Shown here one piece after another: positions 34,981 through 48,060 of a stretch of DNA of 64,000 nucleotides (its first letter is position 1; every line of letters starts with the position of its first letter). The stretch is from Epiperipatus broadwayi (taxonomy: Eukaryota > Onychophora > Udeonychophora > Euonychophora > Peripatidae). Under the pieces are notes generated by a model, which made no database searches, was not told the DNA's origin, and worked only from the letters and a program-made list of their open reading frames with translations. Where the stretch lies: contig JAQFVV010000012.1 in the NCBI GenBank assembly GCA_028023455.1, positions 8,716,499 to 8,780,498 on the forward strand. Direction: 5' to 3'. Both the position numbers and the translations under genes were made by a program.

Positions 34981-37900
34981 ATAAAAAAATAATTTTTGAT
35001 TCAAAGTTTTAATATTTTCCAAACAACTCATAGACCAAAGCTGAATTGAACTTGGGCAGTTTATCTATTAATAAAATTAATGAATATTTCTTGAATCTTA
35101 TTAAAATGAGATCTTATTAGAATTAACTTTTAGTTGTTGCTGTATTAATAGTTAATGTGTGCATTTAAAATAATATAATCATTGACATCCATGAACCAAT
35201 AATTTTATTTTATTTAAAGCACTTTTTGTGAAATAAATATACATTTTTTTTTTTTACAATCAAGATGCTAAAAACATATTTCAAATGTAAATTAGCAATA
35301 AAATGTCCAAATGGTTTATAATTAATAATTTTGTAATTTCTGAACCAAAGTAAAAAAAAAAAAAGTGTGTGTAGTAAGAGTGTTAGTATAAAGTTTACAA
35401 TAAACTTCAAAATAGATTCTGATTGTTGAACACAATATTTCTTCTGAAGGAATGGGAATATTTCCTGTATGATTGTCAGTTTTCTTTATATTACAAAATT
35501 ATTAATTAAGTAAAGTTGATTTTTTTCAGCATATGATATTTATAAAAATGTATGTTAGATAATCCTCAGTATGATGAAAACTATACTTATAAAATATAAT
35601 TAGAAATAGTTTATTATTAACGTGGTTTAATAAATAAAGTATCACATGATTTTCAATATCAGTATTTTAATATATATATAAAACTTAGAATAAATAAATA
35701 AATCTTGCACAAAATTTGAATTAAGACTAAATATTTTTGTCTACATTAAATGTTATTTTATGATAATAAAAAAAAATCCATATGCTAATAATTTATGTAA
35801 ACTTCTACTAGAACATTACTATTAAATTAGTTTATAATATAGTATTACATCTTTTCTTTTTAAAAAAGTTAAAAACATTCATTATAAAGCTAAGGTAATA
35901 ATATATATAATTATGTTCAATGATGATTGATTATCTATTTATTATTAATTCTTTTGATTCCATAAAACTTTATTTTGATAAGTTTAGAATGTTTCAACAA
36001 GTAACCATATAATTACCAAGTACATCTAAATTTGCTCTAAAGAGATTGGAACTCTGAACATAGTCATATTAATTTTTTCTCATTTAAAATATAATATTAT
36101 AAGACATTATATAGTCAAATTTAACTAGACAAAAAGTCTTATTCATAAAGCAGTTAAATCTCATACTTTGAGTATCAAGTCAAAATTTTATTTAAAGTAA
36201 TTTAAAAAATTGTTATTTTTAAATTTTTATTTAAAGTAACTTTCAAGTTATTTTTGAATATATATGAATTATAACTAATCAAAATTTTTTTTAAGATTTA
36301 TAGCTTATTCTTTGCCTGCTTATTATCAAATCATTTTTATCTAATCTCTCTCAGGGCAGTTATTATTTTGGATCGTAGCTCATGACTTGATTCTAAGCTA
36401 GCAAAGAATGTATTGTAAATGAAAAAAATATTCGTTACAAACATTTTCAGACTATTAAATATAATTGTAAGTTTTGTTTCAAATTAATCAATTTAATATA
36501 TTTACAGTTTTTTAAATATATTACTTTTCTTTTAATCTTTATTCTTAAATATTATTTTTTCACTTGTCAGTATACAAATAATTAAAAATCAAGTCTACAA
36601 GTTTATTTAAAAAAAATTAAAACAAGATTTTAGACTCTTTTTTTTTATACACTTATTTAACCGATTCTTTTTTTTTTGTCCAAATGTCTATGAAATATTA
36701 TAATTCAATTTTAACAAACTTTAAATTTCCAATCTAGTTAAAACTTTGCATATTTGATATCAATACATTTCTTTTAAAATTTGCATGTAATTTTATCAAA
36801 AATATATATATAGTAAAAATTGCAAATTTTATATCAGATTTAGTACTCTTTATTGGTATTACTATAAAAAGAAAAAAATTAAAACAAAATATTATTTACT
36901 ATTTTACACAACAAAATTACAATTTCTTAAACTAAACGACAATTAGTAATAAATCTTAAAGAATAGGTAACTATAACATTAAGCTTTTATCAAAATCAAC
37001 TTATACTATGAGATTTCTCTGCTTGTGCATTTGCAAGAATACTTTGGAAAAAAAATTACATACATTATTTGTGTAATTTAAATATTATTGAGACTATATT
37101 TTTTTAAATTTCATTGCAATATCATAAAATGTGAAATAATATGACTTATAAAATGGTCAGCTAAGCTAGAATGAAAAAGCCACCATCTTAAGAGAATGAA
37201 TTATGGGAAGATTTTTGGCCCTATAAATTTAATTAATTTTTATTAATCTGCAATGATTACAACATGAGTTTCTAATGTTAACACTAAAACTGGCATACTA
37301 AGAAAAATATATGATTTTATAATATAATTTATGATTTCAAATTTTATTTTATTTATTACAAGCATTATTTACTATAAATATTATAATATTTGTATAATAA
37401 TGATCGATAGAAAATAATGCAGAAATAAAATTGCTTTTATTTATATTACTCCTAACTGGAATACATTGATTAGCTTTCTTTTAGTAAAAATGCTATATGT
37501 TATTAGAATGGAATAAATTTGATTTTTATTTATTGTAAGCATTACTTATAAAAAATATATATTTTTAAAAAAATATGAAGACAATAACCACAGATAGCAA
37601 AAAAAAAGAAAAAAAGGGAGAAATAAAATTACATACATTTAAACTACAGCTGTATGAGATATCACTGAATTCTAGAAAAGTGCTATAAAATTTAAACTAT
37701 GTGAGCAAAATTCAAATCAATTTGTTTTTTTCATACCCCTAAAAAAGTTGAGACAAACAATTAAAAAAATTCTATGAAATTAACATATATGAAAATTTCT
37801 TGTGATATCACATCAGTTGTAGCCATTGAGAGTTAGGTAAGAAAAAGAGGTTATGTTTATAATATTATTAATTAGATGTATTTAAAGTTATTTTGGAATT

Positions 37901-39703
37901 AAACAAATATCTTTAAATTTATTAATAAATTTTTACTTTGCTCTCTAATTTTTTAAAAAAGTTTTAAAGTACTAAAAATTAAAAAACAGATTTTCAATTT
38001 TTAAAATATTTTTCATAAAATGTGATCAAAATAAAAGCATACAAAAGAAATGCTCATAAGCAATCTGAGAATATTTTTAAGCATGAATTCCACGGTTTTT
38101 TATTTTGCCACATAATGTCAAGAAAACTGTAAAAATGGGGGTATTTTTTACATTTTAATGTATTTATGTGAATTAAATTGTTTTTTAAAAATAAAAATTA
38201 CTATTAGAAATCCAAACCAAACTTATATAAATATCACTGATTAATAAAGTTTAGTTATAATTCTTGTATTTTCTACTGCGGATGATTGAAAATATGTCTA
38301 GCTCATTGAAACATAAATTTTAATCATAGATTATCAATTCTCATTATTGTATTACACTATTCTTCAGTTTGGACACAAGTTTCATATATGTATTATACAT
38401 TATATTTCCTAATTATTGGCATTTGCAAAAACATAGTACACACACATTTGTATATATTGAATCATTTTAGTAATCAATTTCCCCATTTACCAATCTATGA
38501 AAAATAGAAGACGGAATTAATCACAGTATTTACAAATATGCGAGTCTTAAGATATGTATGTATTGCATTTTAATACTGTTAAAGACATTAATAAAACTTT
38601 ATAATATAATAGTAAATATAAACTGCAAAATTGTGTCAGATAAATGGATGCTAGTAATTATTAAAATGTAGAACTTGATTATACTATCCCATGACAAGGT
38701 TTCTTGAAATTAACTTTCAACAATAATATAACTCATACATTAAAAAGTTTATAACTAAACTTATTGTAAAAATTTGATATTTTATACAAACAATTCCTGA
38801 TTTATATAATTATTGTTTTCGATATTTCAAGTCAATAAAGTTTATTTACTATCCAAAAAATTTATAAACATTCTTATATTATGACATATAAAAACATATC
38901 TTTGAATGAGTGCATTTGTGAAATGTATCTATACAGAAAATTTCTTTATAAATGTATGTTATTTGAAACATTATATTTTAAACAGTATTTGAAACAATGG
39001 ATACTCTGCAATTAACAATTGTGCAATTTATACAATTTATTTTGCTGCTAATACATGACACATTTTTTCTTCTTTTAATTTATGATTAAATATTCATCTT
39101 TGAATAAAAAAACTAAAATATGTTTGTTGTTAATGTTGTAAGAGTTTTCTTCTTTTTCTTTAAACTTTAATTTGTATTATTTTAATTCTGAATGATTTAA
39201 TATATTTCAAATGTGTTGCGAGCTAGTTATGCTTTGCATATGTCTTTAGATTATTGGAATAAATTATTTGACATTTCAATCTTTTTTTAATGGAAAACAA
39301 TCATTCCTATAGAGGAAAAAGTTTATTTGTATTATTCACATTCAATTTATAAAAAACATTAGATAGTAATGTTACTTCTTTTCTCTTAAAAAAACTGGAT
39401 GTTAACTATCATTCCTATATTAATCAATAAGTGTATTTTGAAATAGTTAATTCTGATATTTCAATCTACTGTTTAGTTCTTTTTTGAACAAATAAGAAAA
39501 GACATCACTAGATTTATAAAAATTACCAACAATATTTGGCTAATTGTGGACTAGTTGAAATAGAAAGATATTTCTGCAAACTTAATAGACAATTAGAGAA
39601 TATGCAAGAGCATATAATTATATATTATTCTTTTTTATTTACTGTGATAACTTATTGTTTGACTGTGATAAACATGAGTTAATATATGTTTGTATAGGTT
39701 ACT
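34981..39703. other. 4.7 kb of very AT-rich DNA with no gene seen
   Basis: Both strands are saturated with stops. The frame at 35210-35410 (minus) is low-complexity. No repeat with definable ends was found. Confidence 0.4.
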
Positions 39704-39796
39704 ATTGCTTATCTGTTATATATATATTGCCCCCCCTCCTCATAACCCTATTGCTTATCTGTTATATATATATTGCCCCCCCTCCTCATAACCCTA
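39704..39796. repeat. 46-bp tandem duplication, two near-identical copies
   Basis: attgcttatctgttatata, tatattgccccccctcct and cataaccct repeat with a 46-base period (39704-39749, 39750-39795). The copies look identical, so the duplication is recent or an assembly effect. Confidence 0.9.
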
Positions 39797-40833
39797 TATA
39801 AAGTGTTAGTTTTACTTCATTAAAACAAAAATATATTCCTAAATAACAAATTGTTTTTGTGATTTTCACTGAAATTATATATTTTCAAGAAAAACTCATT
39901 GGAGTTAATACATCTGCTTTCATGAAATTAACACCTTTTAAAGAGAGAAATTAAATAAACGTTTTGGATTCTATAGATATAAAAAATGAAGTATTTCTAT
40001 ATGTGTTCAGAGACATAAATGAAATTAAGAAAAATAGTTTTAAATATACTGAGGATTATCCATTAATATATTTTTTTTCTCTAAAAAATAAAACAAAACA
40101 GAAAATGTATGATATGATATCTAAACATATATACATTATTAACATTATATATAAAGTATTACGGTGCATGAAACAGTGGTAAAGTAGGACTATCCATTGC
40201 TTTAACGTAGTATCCTATTGCTTTGACTACTGGATCTGACTTGGTTAAAAAAAAACATATAAACACATGTGTAGTGATTTTGCAGCATGGGAAAATATAT
40301 TAAAAAAAAAAACAGGCCCAATTTTGAAAATTTTTTCTAATTAATTATTAAATTTTGAAGATGTATGTATAAAAAACAACAACAAAATCTATGTATGTAT
40401 ATATGAAAGGTGTAACTCTGCAACCAAATTTAAAAAAATGCTCATTAATTGCTTTTTTTCCCCTTAAAAAACTACCACTGCAAATACCTATTATGAATAG
40501 TTAATAGGCAAAATCAGTGCAATAATGATTTCCAAATATAACTCATCCAAAACACTGCTCCTGAGTTTCTACGGCAATTATTTTCTTTCAGTTGAGAACA
40601 CTCAAGAGTTAATGTGGAAGCAGGTTTTATAAATTTAGATGTTTATTTATTTCTTCTGGTGTCAGATTTATTGATACCCTAGATTTATACATGTATGTGT
40701 ATGCAAATGTACACATTTTACATTAGAAAATGGAATAGAAATAAAAAATGGGACATTTATATTGCTACTTTTAACATCATTGCATTCCTGAGAGCATTAT
40801 GCTATCTATTTTGAAAAGAAAAAAAAAAGATAA

Positions 40834-40839
40834 TTTATT
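40834..40839 (-). terminator. Candidate poly(A) signal AATAAA for the PDZRN gene
   Basis: AATAAA on the minus strand lies about 120 bases after the stop codon at 40961. Such hexamers are common by chance in DNA this AT-rich, so a later signal may be the one used. Confidence 0.3.
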
Positions 40840-40960
40840 ATTTACATTTCTCCCCTTTTAAGAGTGAAATAGGAGAGTAAAGTTGGGACAGTTAGTTTGA
40901 AATGCAATTTTATCAGTCCTTTCTGATTTTTAAGTTATAACATCTAGATAACAGTTTTTG

Positions 40961-42544
40961 TTATACAGTTGTTACAGATAAAAGACCTAACATTCGAGAA
41001 CCATCTTGACTCCTGCTTCCATGCGCTAATACTTCTTGAACTGTAGTAAAATCATCAAAAAGTCTTTTGCCTTTCTTTTTCATCATTTTTTTGTGGCTTA
41101 GTTCTAATATGTTAACTTCTTTTTTGCCATCTCCATTTTCATTTGCATGTTCTTTTACACTTTCCATTCGGGAACGCATCATAAACTCTCTACGACGTTT
41201 TTGATCTTTTGCCCTTTCTAAATGACGTTTTCGTTCCTCTTTAGTCCAATATCTGCCAATTTTTAATTCACTCATAGCATCATCATCTGTTGTCATTCCA
41301 CATCGTTCTTCTTGAAGCTTATGGGCTCTTTCTTTTAAAATGCGATTACGAACAGGTCTTCGTGCAATATATCGAGTTCCATCTGCACGTCTTTTTACTT
41401 TCCATTCCATTTGTGGGTCTTCATTTTGATTTTGTTGCATATGTTTAGAACTTTGACCATGAAACTCTCCTGGTGTTGAAGGTGGAGTAGAATTATGTTT
41501 AGCAGCTTGCCGTTGATGTGCTTGCTGAAGTAATGCTTGCCTAAATAATCGCTGTTGTAATAAAATTGTATGTTGCAAATTTGCTCTATTTGTATACATT
41601 ATTTCATTAGGATACATTGTAACATAATTACGTCCAGAATCTGAAGAACTATCCTTTTCTGTTGCAATATCTTTTGTTGAGTGCTTTTCTTCATTTCTTG
41701 ATTTTTGTTTATTTTCCTTATCTTCTTGTTTAGGTGGGAGTGTAATTAAAGTTGAATTTCTTTTTTCTCTTCCTGTTTCTTCACAAATATGATTAAGTTC
41801 TAATGTAAGTGGGGTACTTCGACAGCTTTCTCCTGTATTATAAGCACTTGAACTATCTTTTTCTTTGTCTTCATCACTTTGTTTAATTTCAGTAGTTTTA
41901 GAAGTTATTTTATCTTTTGATTTAGCATGACAATTATTTTTAACCCATACTGGTTCAGATGGATCATATTTTGAATCATGTTTTCCTGATTTAATAGATC
42001 CACCACTTCGGCTTTTAGAACTTCGAGATTCATCACTTTTGAAGCTTAGAAGCGTATGCTCAGACTGGCTACGCACTTTCTGCTCTTCTTTGGCATGAGC
42101 TTGGACAATTGTCTGGCACTCTAAATGAATGTCTTCCATTTCTTTGTTTAGCATGGCCAGCTCTTTGTCTATGCTGCTTTCAGAGTCAGTGCGTCTCAGA
42201 GCAGAAATATTCTGTTCTGAAGAGCTAGTTTGACTACATCGGGTTTCTAAAACTTCACGAAATTTTTCACATTCTTCTGCCGAAATTTCATTAGTAATGT
42301 AATCATGTTCATTTGATGTAAAACTATCATTGCTGTAGTGAAGTTCCCCACTTCTTAGCCCACATTCAGAATTGAATTTGGAATTTCCACCAGGAGGAGT
42401 TATATCATTTTCCATTATTTCTTGTTCTGAACTTTCATCATTTCTGGTACTTTCATCAGTTCGCCCAACACCACTATCTTTTTCATGCTGGTTACACATA
42501 TTTTCTGTAGTTGCAGTATCAGTTGTACCACCTTCTTCATCAAC
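40961..42544 (-). CDS. PDZRN3: Terminal coding exon of a PDZRN3/4-type E3 ubiquitin ligase
   Basis: The exon encodes the C-terminal part of a PDZ-domain RING-finger protein (PDZRN3/4, also called LNX3/4), a membrane-associated ubiquitin ligase and scaffold. The frame from the first ATG (42499) gives 512 residues, but the exon starts at 42544, after an AG preceded by a long pyrimidine tract, adding 15 in-frame codons. The N-terminal 360 residues are Ser/Glu/Lys-rich and probably disordered. Residues 365-512 match the conserved vertebrate PDZRN C-terminal block as I know it: WKVKRRADGTRYIARRPVR, MTTDDDAMSELKIGRYW, a basic EER/REFMMRSR helix, LSHKKMMKK and a TTVQEVLAHG segment. The protein ends in SVTTV, a class I PDZ ligand shared by the family. 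RING, TRAF-type zinc-finger and PDZ exons are not in the window and must lie beyond 64 kb on this strand. Which paralogue (3 or 4) is not settled. Confidence 0.93.
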   Translation of the reverse strand, partial: VDEEGGTTDTATTENMCNQHEKDSGVGRTDESTRNDESSEQEIMENDITPPGGNSKFNSECGLRSGELHYSNDSFTSNEHDYITNEISAEECEKFREVLETRCSQTSSSEQNISALRRTDSESSIDKELAMLNKEMEDIHLECQTIVQAHAKEEQKVRSQSEHTLLSFKSDESRSSKSRSGGSIKSGKHDSKYDPSEPVWVKNNCHAKSKDKITSKTTEIKQSDEDKEKDSSSAYNTGESCRSTPLTLELNHICEETGREKRNSTLITLPPKQEDKENKQKSRNEEKHSTKDIATEKDSSSDSGRNYVTMYPNEIMYTNRANLQHTILLQQRLFRQALLQQAHQRQAAKHNSTPPSTPGEFHGQSSKHMQQNQNEDPQMEWKVKRRADGTRYIARRPVRNRILKERAHKLQEERCGMTTDDDAMSELKIGRYWTKEERKRHLERAKDQKRRREFMMRSRMESVKEHANENGDGKKEVNILELSHKKMMKKKGKRLFDDFTTVQEVLAHGSRSQDGSRMLGLLSVTTV

Positions 42545-42575
42545 CTGAAAAGGAAAAAAAGAGAGGAAAAAACAC
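42545..42575 (-). other. Splice acceptor with polypyrimidine tract
   Basis: The reverse complement upstream of the terminal exon is a run of T and C ending TTTTCAG directly before GTTGATGAAG. This is a strong canonical 3' splice site. It shows that the ATG at 42499 is an internal methionine, not the protein start. Confidence 0.85.
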
Positions 42576-42861
42576 GTGATTAAAATTTTAACATACTATT
42601 ATTCATATATATATAAGATTAAATCAGCAGTATGATGAATTGTAAAATTCAGTTTCTCATTATCACCAATTTATAAAAGAAACAGAGGCTTTCATTCAAT
42701 GTATATAATATAAAACTTTCATATATGCTTATTCATAAAATTTCATGTATACATGAGTAGTTTATGGCTACTTCCACCAAGAAATGATAATTACTCAAGT
42801 TAAATGAGTTATTAAATAATTTGGATAAAGTAAAATTTTTATAGTGAAAAAATTGTAAAAA

Positions 42862-42915
42862 AAGAAAGAAAGAAAGAAAAAAAAAGAGGGGGGAAGGAGG
42901 GAGGGAGTAAGGGGG

Positions 42916-42946
<31 letters not shown>
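42862..42946. repeat. Purine-rich microsatellite (GAAA/GGGA/GA)
   Basis: An uninterrupted purine run on the plus strand: aaagaaagaaag, then ggggggaaggagggaggga and a (GA)n tract. It lies 320 bases inside the last PDZRN intron from the acceptor side, where it reads as a pyrimidine tract in the transcript sense. Confidence 0.9.
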
Positions 42947-45659
42947 TAGAAGTATATGATAAAATTGTGATGTAGCAATTATCCGTCACAACCACATCTA
43001 TAATTTAAATTTCGAATAGAAGTTGAAAATGTTTTCATATAGTATGAAGACTTCTCACATAAAAAAAATAAGACTATTTTCTGGCCCATATACAATTTAA
43101 CTGACCAGCCAATACTAAATAGGTACGTTGCTATTATTTTCTAGAAAATAAACTTCCCATGATAAAAAACATGATTTCATACAAACAATTATTTTAAATT
43201 AATAAGATTAGAAATACTGGGATATTAAAAAGAATTAAAAAGGATAGGGAGATATTGAATAAAAGGATTTAAAATGGTTATGATTTTAAATCATCTATTT
43301 TAAAGTAACTTGTATTTCTAAAAAATTAGTTATATTTTGATGTTTGCAATAATTTTAATTTATTTTTAAATGAATTGGTTAAAGACACCGATTAATTTGA
43401 AGAATTAAAAATAATGAATTCATTGAAATTTATTATGCATTTTGAAATGAAATAGAAGCAAATCAACTCTATTATAAAATATGATAAATTACTGAGATGT
43501 TGAATTAACTTAAACTGGGAAAATAAAGTAGTATAATTATTAAATGTCTTATGTTGCTGGAACTATATAAAATATTTTTTATTATTAATAAGATTTGGCT
43601 GCAGAAAATATATTTGCAGTATTATTTATATAAATATATTAGAATACACTATTGAAAATTTATACTTTCTTAAAAACAATTCGAATCTTTAATATAACTA
43701 AGGTTGAAGTCTGGGAAATTCGATAAAATAGGTGCAATTGTTGAAATAAATAAATCTGTAAAATTTTACTAATAATCAATTATATATACAAATATTTTTT
43801 AATAATAGTTATAGTTGTGAGAACCAGAGTTTCATTTGTAATCATTTTTTTTGTTGATTACTTTCATGTGACAATTTACATATTTATGAAAAGTTTATTT
43901 TGAGAAGATAAAAAAAGGAAGTGATAAATGTTATTAAGATAATTTTGGTTTCGGCATGCATAAGGAGTATAATAACTCCTCCATAACCAGTGAAGGCTAC
44001 CTTAGATTACAATCACATTTAAATTTTTTTTCTACTAGCACAGTGATATTCACCTCATTATCATAGATTAATATGGAATTTTTATCCGCTAATAGATAGA
44101 CATGATTTTGCCAAACATTAGCAGATAGCTACTAGGTTGGCTATGAGAAATGTGTCTCAGGAAGTAAATGTAATGACAGCTAAGAACTTGTCAAATAATC
44201 TTAAGATAATACAAAAACAAAAACCACAGAAGCAATGACTTGTGAGACCTGCCAAAATTTAGGCAGGTGATTGGTAATAATAAAGATGATCTTTGAATTC
44301 AGCTATATTGTTAAAATGGACATAGATGCATTCCAGATCTAAATATATAAAAATGGCTCCACTACAGCTATTTCACATAATTTGTTTTAATTATATATAA
44401 ACATAAAATTTACGAGCAAACTACATTTTTTTAAAATGGCCCCAAAATAAAAAAAAAAATAAAAAAATTTCTAAATATATCTCTAAAATAAAATTATTTT
44501 AGAGATTCGAAAACAAACAATCAATCGTGAAAACAATCTGGTTCCGAGCGAGAAATGTTTAGTGGCGCCTTTGAATGACCACTGTATATGTGTAATCTTT
44601 GAAAAATTTTTGATTGTGGCAAAATGTTTTGGCACAATGTTAACAAAAACTTAATATCTAATTTTCAAAATTCTTATATGTAAGAATATTCTTATTCTGT
44701 ACATATAACTTCTGAATTCTGTTCATAGATATCACCCTGTCATAAAAGTCTTTACCAGAACTCAAGCATTTACATATTTATGTAAAATAGTGTTTGAAAA
44801 ATATTGTACCATGAGATACAAAAATTAAGTAAATTATGTGAATTTTTCATACCATCTCAATACTTTATGCATTTTAAAAATTAGTAAGCATTTACAAAAT
44901 TCCTTTTAAATATTAAAGTAAATAAAAAATATTTTGAAAATTGCTTTAGGAACATGTAGAATAAAATGATAAATGTCTCTTCTGTGAAGCAATTTTCATA
45001 TGGATAAAAAAAGCAACTCAGATTGTAAATTTCATATTATTATTTAATAATATTAACTGTCCTACATAGTTTAGTGCAGTGATAGAGTAAAAGATTCTGG
45101 AGCATAAGGTCCTTGGAACAACTCCAGATCTCCTTCCAGAATTCAAACTTCTTATGAATTCTTAATAACTATTTAATTAATTACTTAACAATAAAATTAA
45201 TTTGGAAAACTGTATCAAAATTTTTAGACGATGCACAAAAAAAGTTTACATTAGTTAACCTATTTCTTATATAGAAATTGAATGCAATTATAAAGTATAG
45301 TAGTAAATATAAGAATAATAATATTTTTATCAATTCATTGTTTTAATACATATAATTATATCACTTTGTATTTAATATCTTTCATATACATGGATGTAAA
45401 TTGTACAGGAATAAAAAAGTTCTAACGCAAATTAATGGCAGAATAAAAAAAAATCTATGAATTCTAATTTAATAAATAACATATGTGTTTTTATGGGTTT
45501 TAATTAAAGCTTAATTTACAATGTGAAATTTCAGACAGTGCAACTCAATGAGAACAAAATTTATGTAGCACACAATAGTCATGTTGAATACGTCAATTTT
45601 TAAGCTCTTTATATATGCTCTCTCTATGCTCAATAAATTAAATACTACTCTTCAATAGT

Positions 45660-45935
45660 TTATATAATTTCCAACATTAAAATTAACTCGCTGTAAATTG
45701 CAAGATTTCATGTAGGTTAATTTATAAAGGACATAGTGGAGTTAAACAGTGGAAAAAACAACTATTTCATGCTTCCAAATCAAGATGCTTCAGATTTGCC
45801 TATATTAGTGGACATTTGGGTAAATGATAAGATGGCCGCTTTTATCTTTATAAAAGTCGCTATCTTGTGTCGTATTTGAAACATTCCCTCTATTGGCAAA
45901 ATATGCTTGATCATTGTGAATTTTAAAGTGCATTG
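45660..45935. repeat. Diverged single copy of the 8.6-9.4 kb MITE family
   Basis: The stretch from actcgctgtaaattgcaag through ccaaatcaagatgcttcag and gctatcttgtgt to ccctctattg follows, in the same order, the module at 9150-9355. It lacks the left terminal repeat. It lies in the PDZRN intron and shows that the family is dispersed. Confidence 0.65.
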
Positions 45936-46605
45936 AGTACAGGCCTGTTTAAACTATTTAAAAAGCTATATTGTAAAATAATTTTCTTATTTTAACTTAA
46001 ATGAAACCAAAAAAAATCACACATTACTTAAAACATTTTCAAGTTCTAAACCCAATTTTTAAATTTGATATCAAAATATTCAAAACTTTCCCATCCACTC
46101 TTTTATATCTAAAAAAGTTGGCTATCTATCTAAAATATTATTGTGCTCTATCCTTTTAATCACGATTTTAAAAAATCTATAAAATTTCAACAAATTATAT
46201 TAAATCTAAAGCTAAAATCTCAATTTAAAAATATTATAATTGTAAATTAAAAACCAAAAAAAAAAATCTCTATACTATCTATCGTCTTGCAAGCCTTACT
46301 TAAAAAATATTAAAGTTTAAGAACAATTTTTACATTTGATATCAAAATATTCAAAGTTTTTCCACTCTTTCTTCCATATCTAAGAAACTAGGTCATTTAT
46401 CTAAAATATAATACTCCCATATTGCTTTGTCTGGTATTTCCTTTTTATGTATAAAATTTGGCCCAATTCTATGAATTTAAATCTATTAAATCTTGATTTT
46501 GAAATTTTATTCTAACTTTAATGATGAAAGCAATTACAATAGTTTACAACAAACTTATAAACAAACAGAGAATGTAATTTAATAATAGAGATAAACAATT
46601 TATTT

Positions 46606-46763
46606 ATATTAAATGCTTTTATTGACTGTGCATTAAAAAGAAATAAAATAATCCCCCCCCCCCCCATGCTTTTATTTCAAGTTAAATCTAAAAACTCCAA
46701 TTATGGTTAAAGAAACAATTGTTTTATTCCTTTTAGTGCACAGTCTATAAAAGCATTTAATAT
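46606..46763. repeat. Small fold-back element with 46-bp arms
   Basis: atattaaatgcttttattga, ctgtgcattaaaaagaaat at 46606-46652 pairs with its reverse complement at 46718-46763 (ttccttttagtgcacagtct, ataaaagcatttaatat). A C14 run sits in the loop. Confidence 0.85.
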
Positions 46764-47049
46764 ATATTTTTTTATCTATTATTTTTAAGTTTTTAATATT
46801 GCCATAGTAATTGAAAATGTAAACTATACTGTATTTTAAATTAGATGGATACTTATAGTTGACATATAAATATCATTAGAATTTGTTATAAAAAATAGGA
46901 GTTGACTTAATTAATTTCTGGACATAAGAAATATCTAATGACTTATATACAAAAAATGTATATACGAAATATACATATTTAATATGTATACATAATGATA
47001 TATGTATAATAAATTAGTAATTAAGTTTGATAATTAGACCTGTTTGACA

Positions 47050-47222
47050 GTTTTTATTTCTATTTTAAAACAATTGTTTTAAAAAAAAAAAATTTAAAGA
47101 AGAAAATTTGCAATCATTCTTTTAAAAATTGATTGCATATTTTTGTAATTATTTTAAATAATGCAGTTTTCTATTCTAAGCTATTTTTTTTTAAAAAAAC
47201 AATTGTTTTAAAATAAAAACTG
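47050..47222. repeat. Inverted repeat with TTAAAACAATTGTTTTAA arms
   Basis: cagtttttatt and ttttaaaacaattgtttt at 47050-47085 recur inverted at 47191-47222. Each arm is itself partly palindromic around CAATTG. Confidence 0.75.
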
Positions 47223-47279
47223 TGTAATAAAAGCAAACATAGTTAATGATTTATTATACATATATAATTATTTAAATAA

Positions 47280-48060
47280 GTGTAATAATGCTCAAGACTA
47301 AATGGGTTTATATGTAATCATTGGAAAACAGTCAACACTTAGACAATCCCAATATAGATAACAATCAAATATTTCAAACTGTTGTCAAGGCAACCTACTT
47401 TTAGCGATAGACATGAAATCTCACCTCTATTAAATGGTCTGTATATTTATATAGACACTAAAGATTGCAACTTGACTACAGAGATCGGAAATTATTGATA
47501 GAAAGAAATTTAAATAAATATTTTTAAACAGGTAAATTTAACCTGTTCTGAATGCAGACTAACAAATAGTCAATTATAACATTACAAATTGTACCCAAAG
47601 TATTACTTAAATAATAAGTGTAATAATGTTCAATGCTAAATTGGTTTATATGTGACCATTAGAAACCAGTCAACACAACAATCAAGAATTTCAAACTGTT
47701 ATCAAAGCAACCACCTTTTAGCCTTGAGCATTATTACATTTACTATTTAAGTAATACTTTGGATGCCATTTGGAATGTTATAATTGACTACTTGTTAGTC
47801 TGCAGTCAGAACAGGTTATATTTACCCGTTTAAGGGGGTTTATTTAAACTTCTTTCTATCAATAATTTCAATCTCCATGGTCAAGTTGCAATCTTTAGTG
47901 TCTATATAAATATATGAGGCCATTAATAGAGGTGGATTCCACTTCTATTGCTAAAAGGAGTTTGCCATGACAACAGTTTGAAATTATTGATTGTTATCTA
48001 TGCTAGGATTGTCTAAGTGTTGACTAGTTTCTAATGGTTATATATAATTATGTACACATA
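47280..48060. repeat. Large inverted repeat with an internal third copy
   Basis: The left arm (about 47300-47620) runs from gtcaacacttagacaatccc through ctcacctctatta, tatttatatagacactaaag and cttgactac to aacctgttctgaatgcagac. It is repeated inverted at about 47720-48050. Between them, 47637-47720 is a direct partial copy of the left-arm start (accagtcaacac, tttcaaactgttatcaaagc). It looks like a non-autonomous element with arms of about 330 bases plus an internal duplication. Confidence 0.85.

Noticed and set aside
42497-42499. ATG at 42499 as the start of a 512-residue single-exon protein
   Set aside because: The frame stays open for 15 more codons to a strong splice acceptor, and the family has large N-terminal domains. 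This is an internal exon frame.
42795-42995. Ser/Pro/Phe-rich 66-residue frame (minus)
   Set aside because: It is a translation of the purine microsatellite complement.
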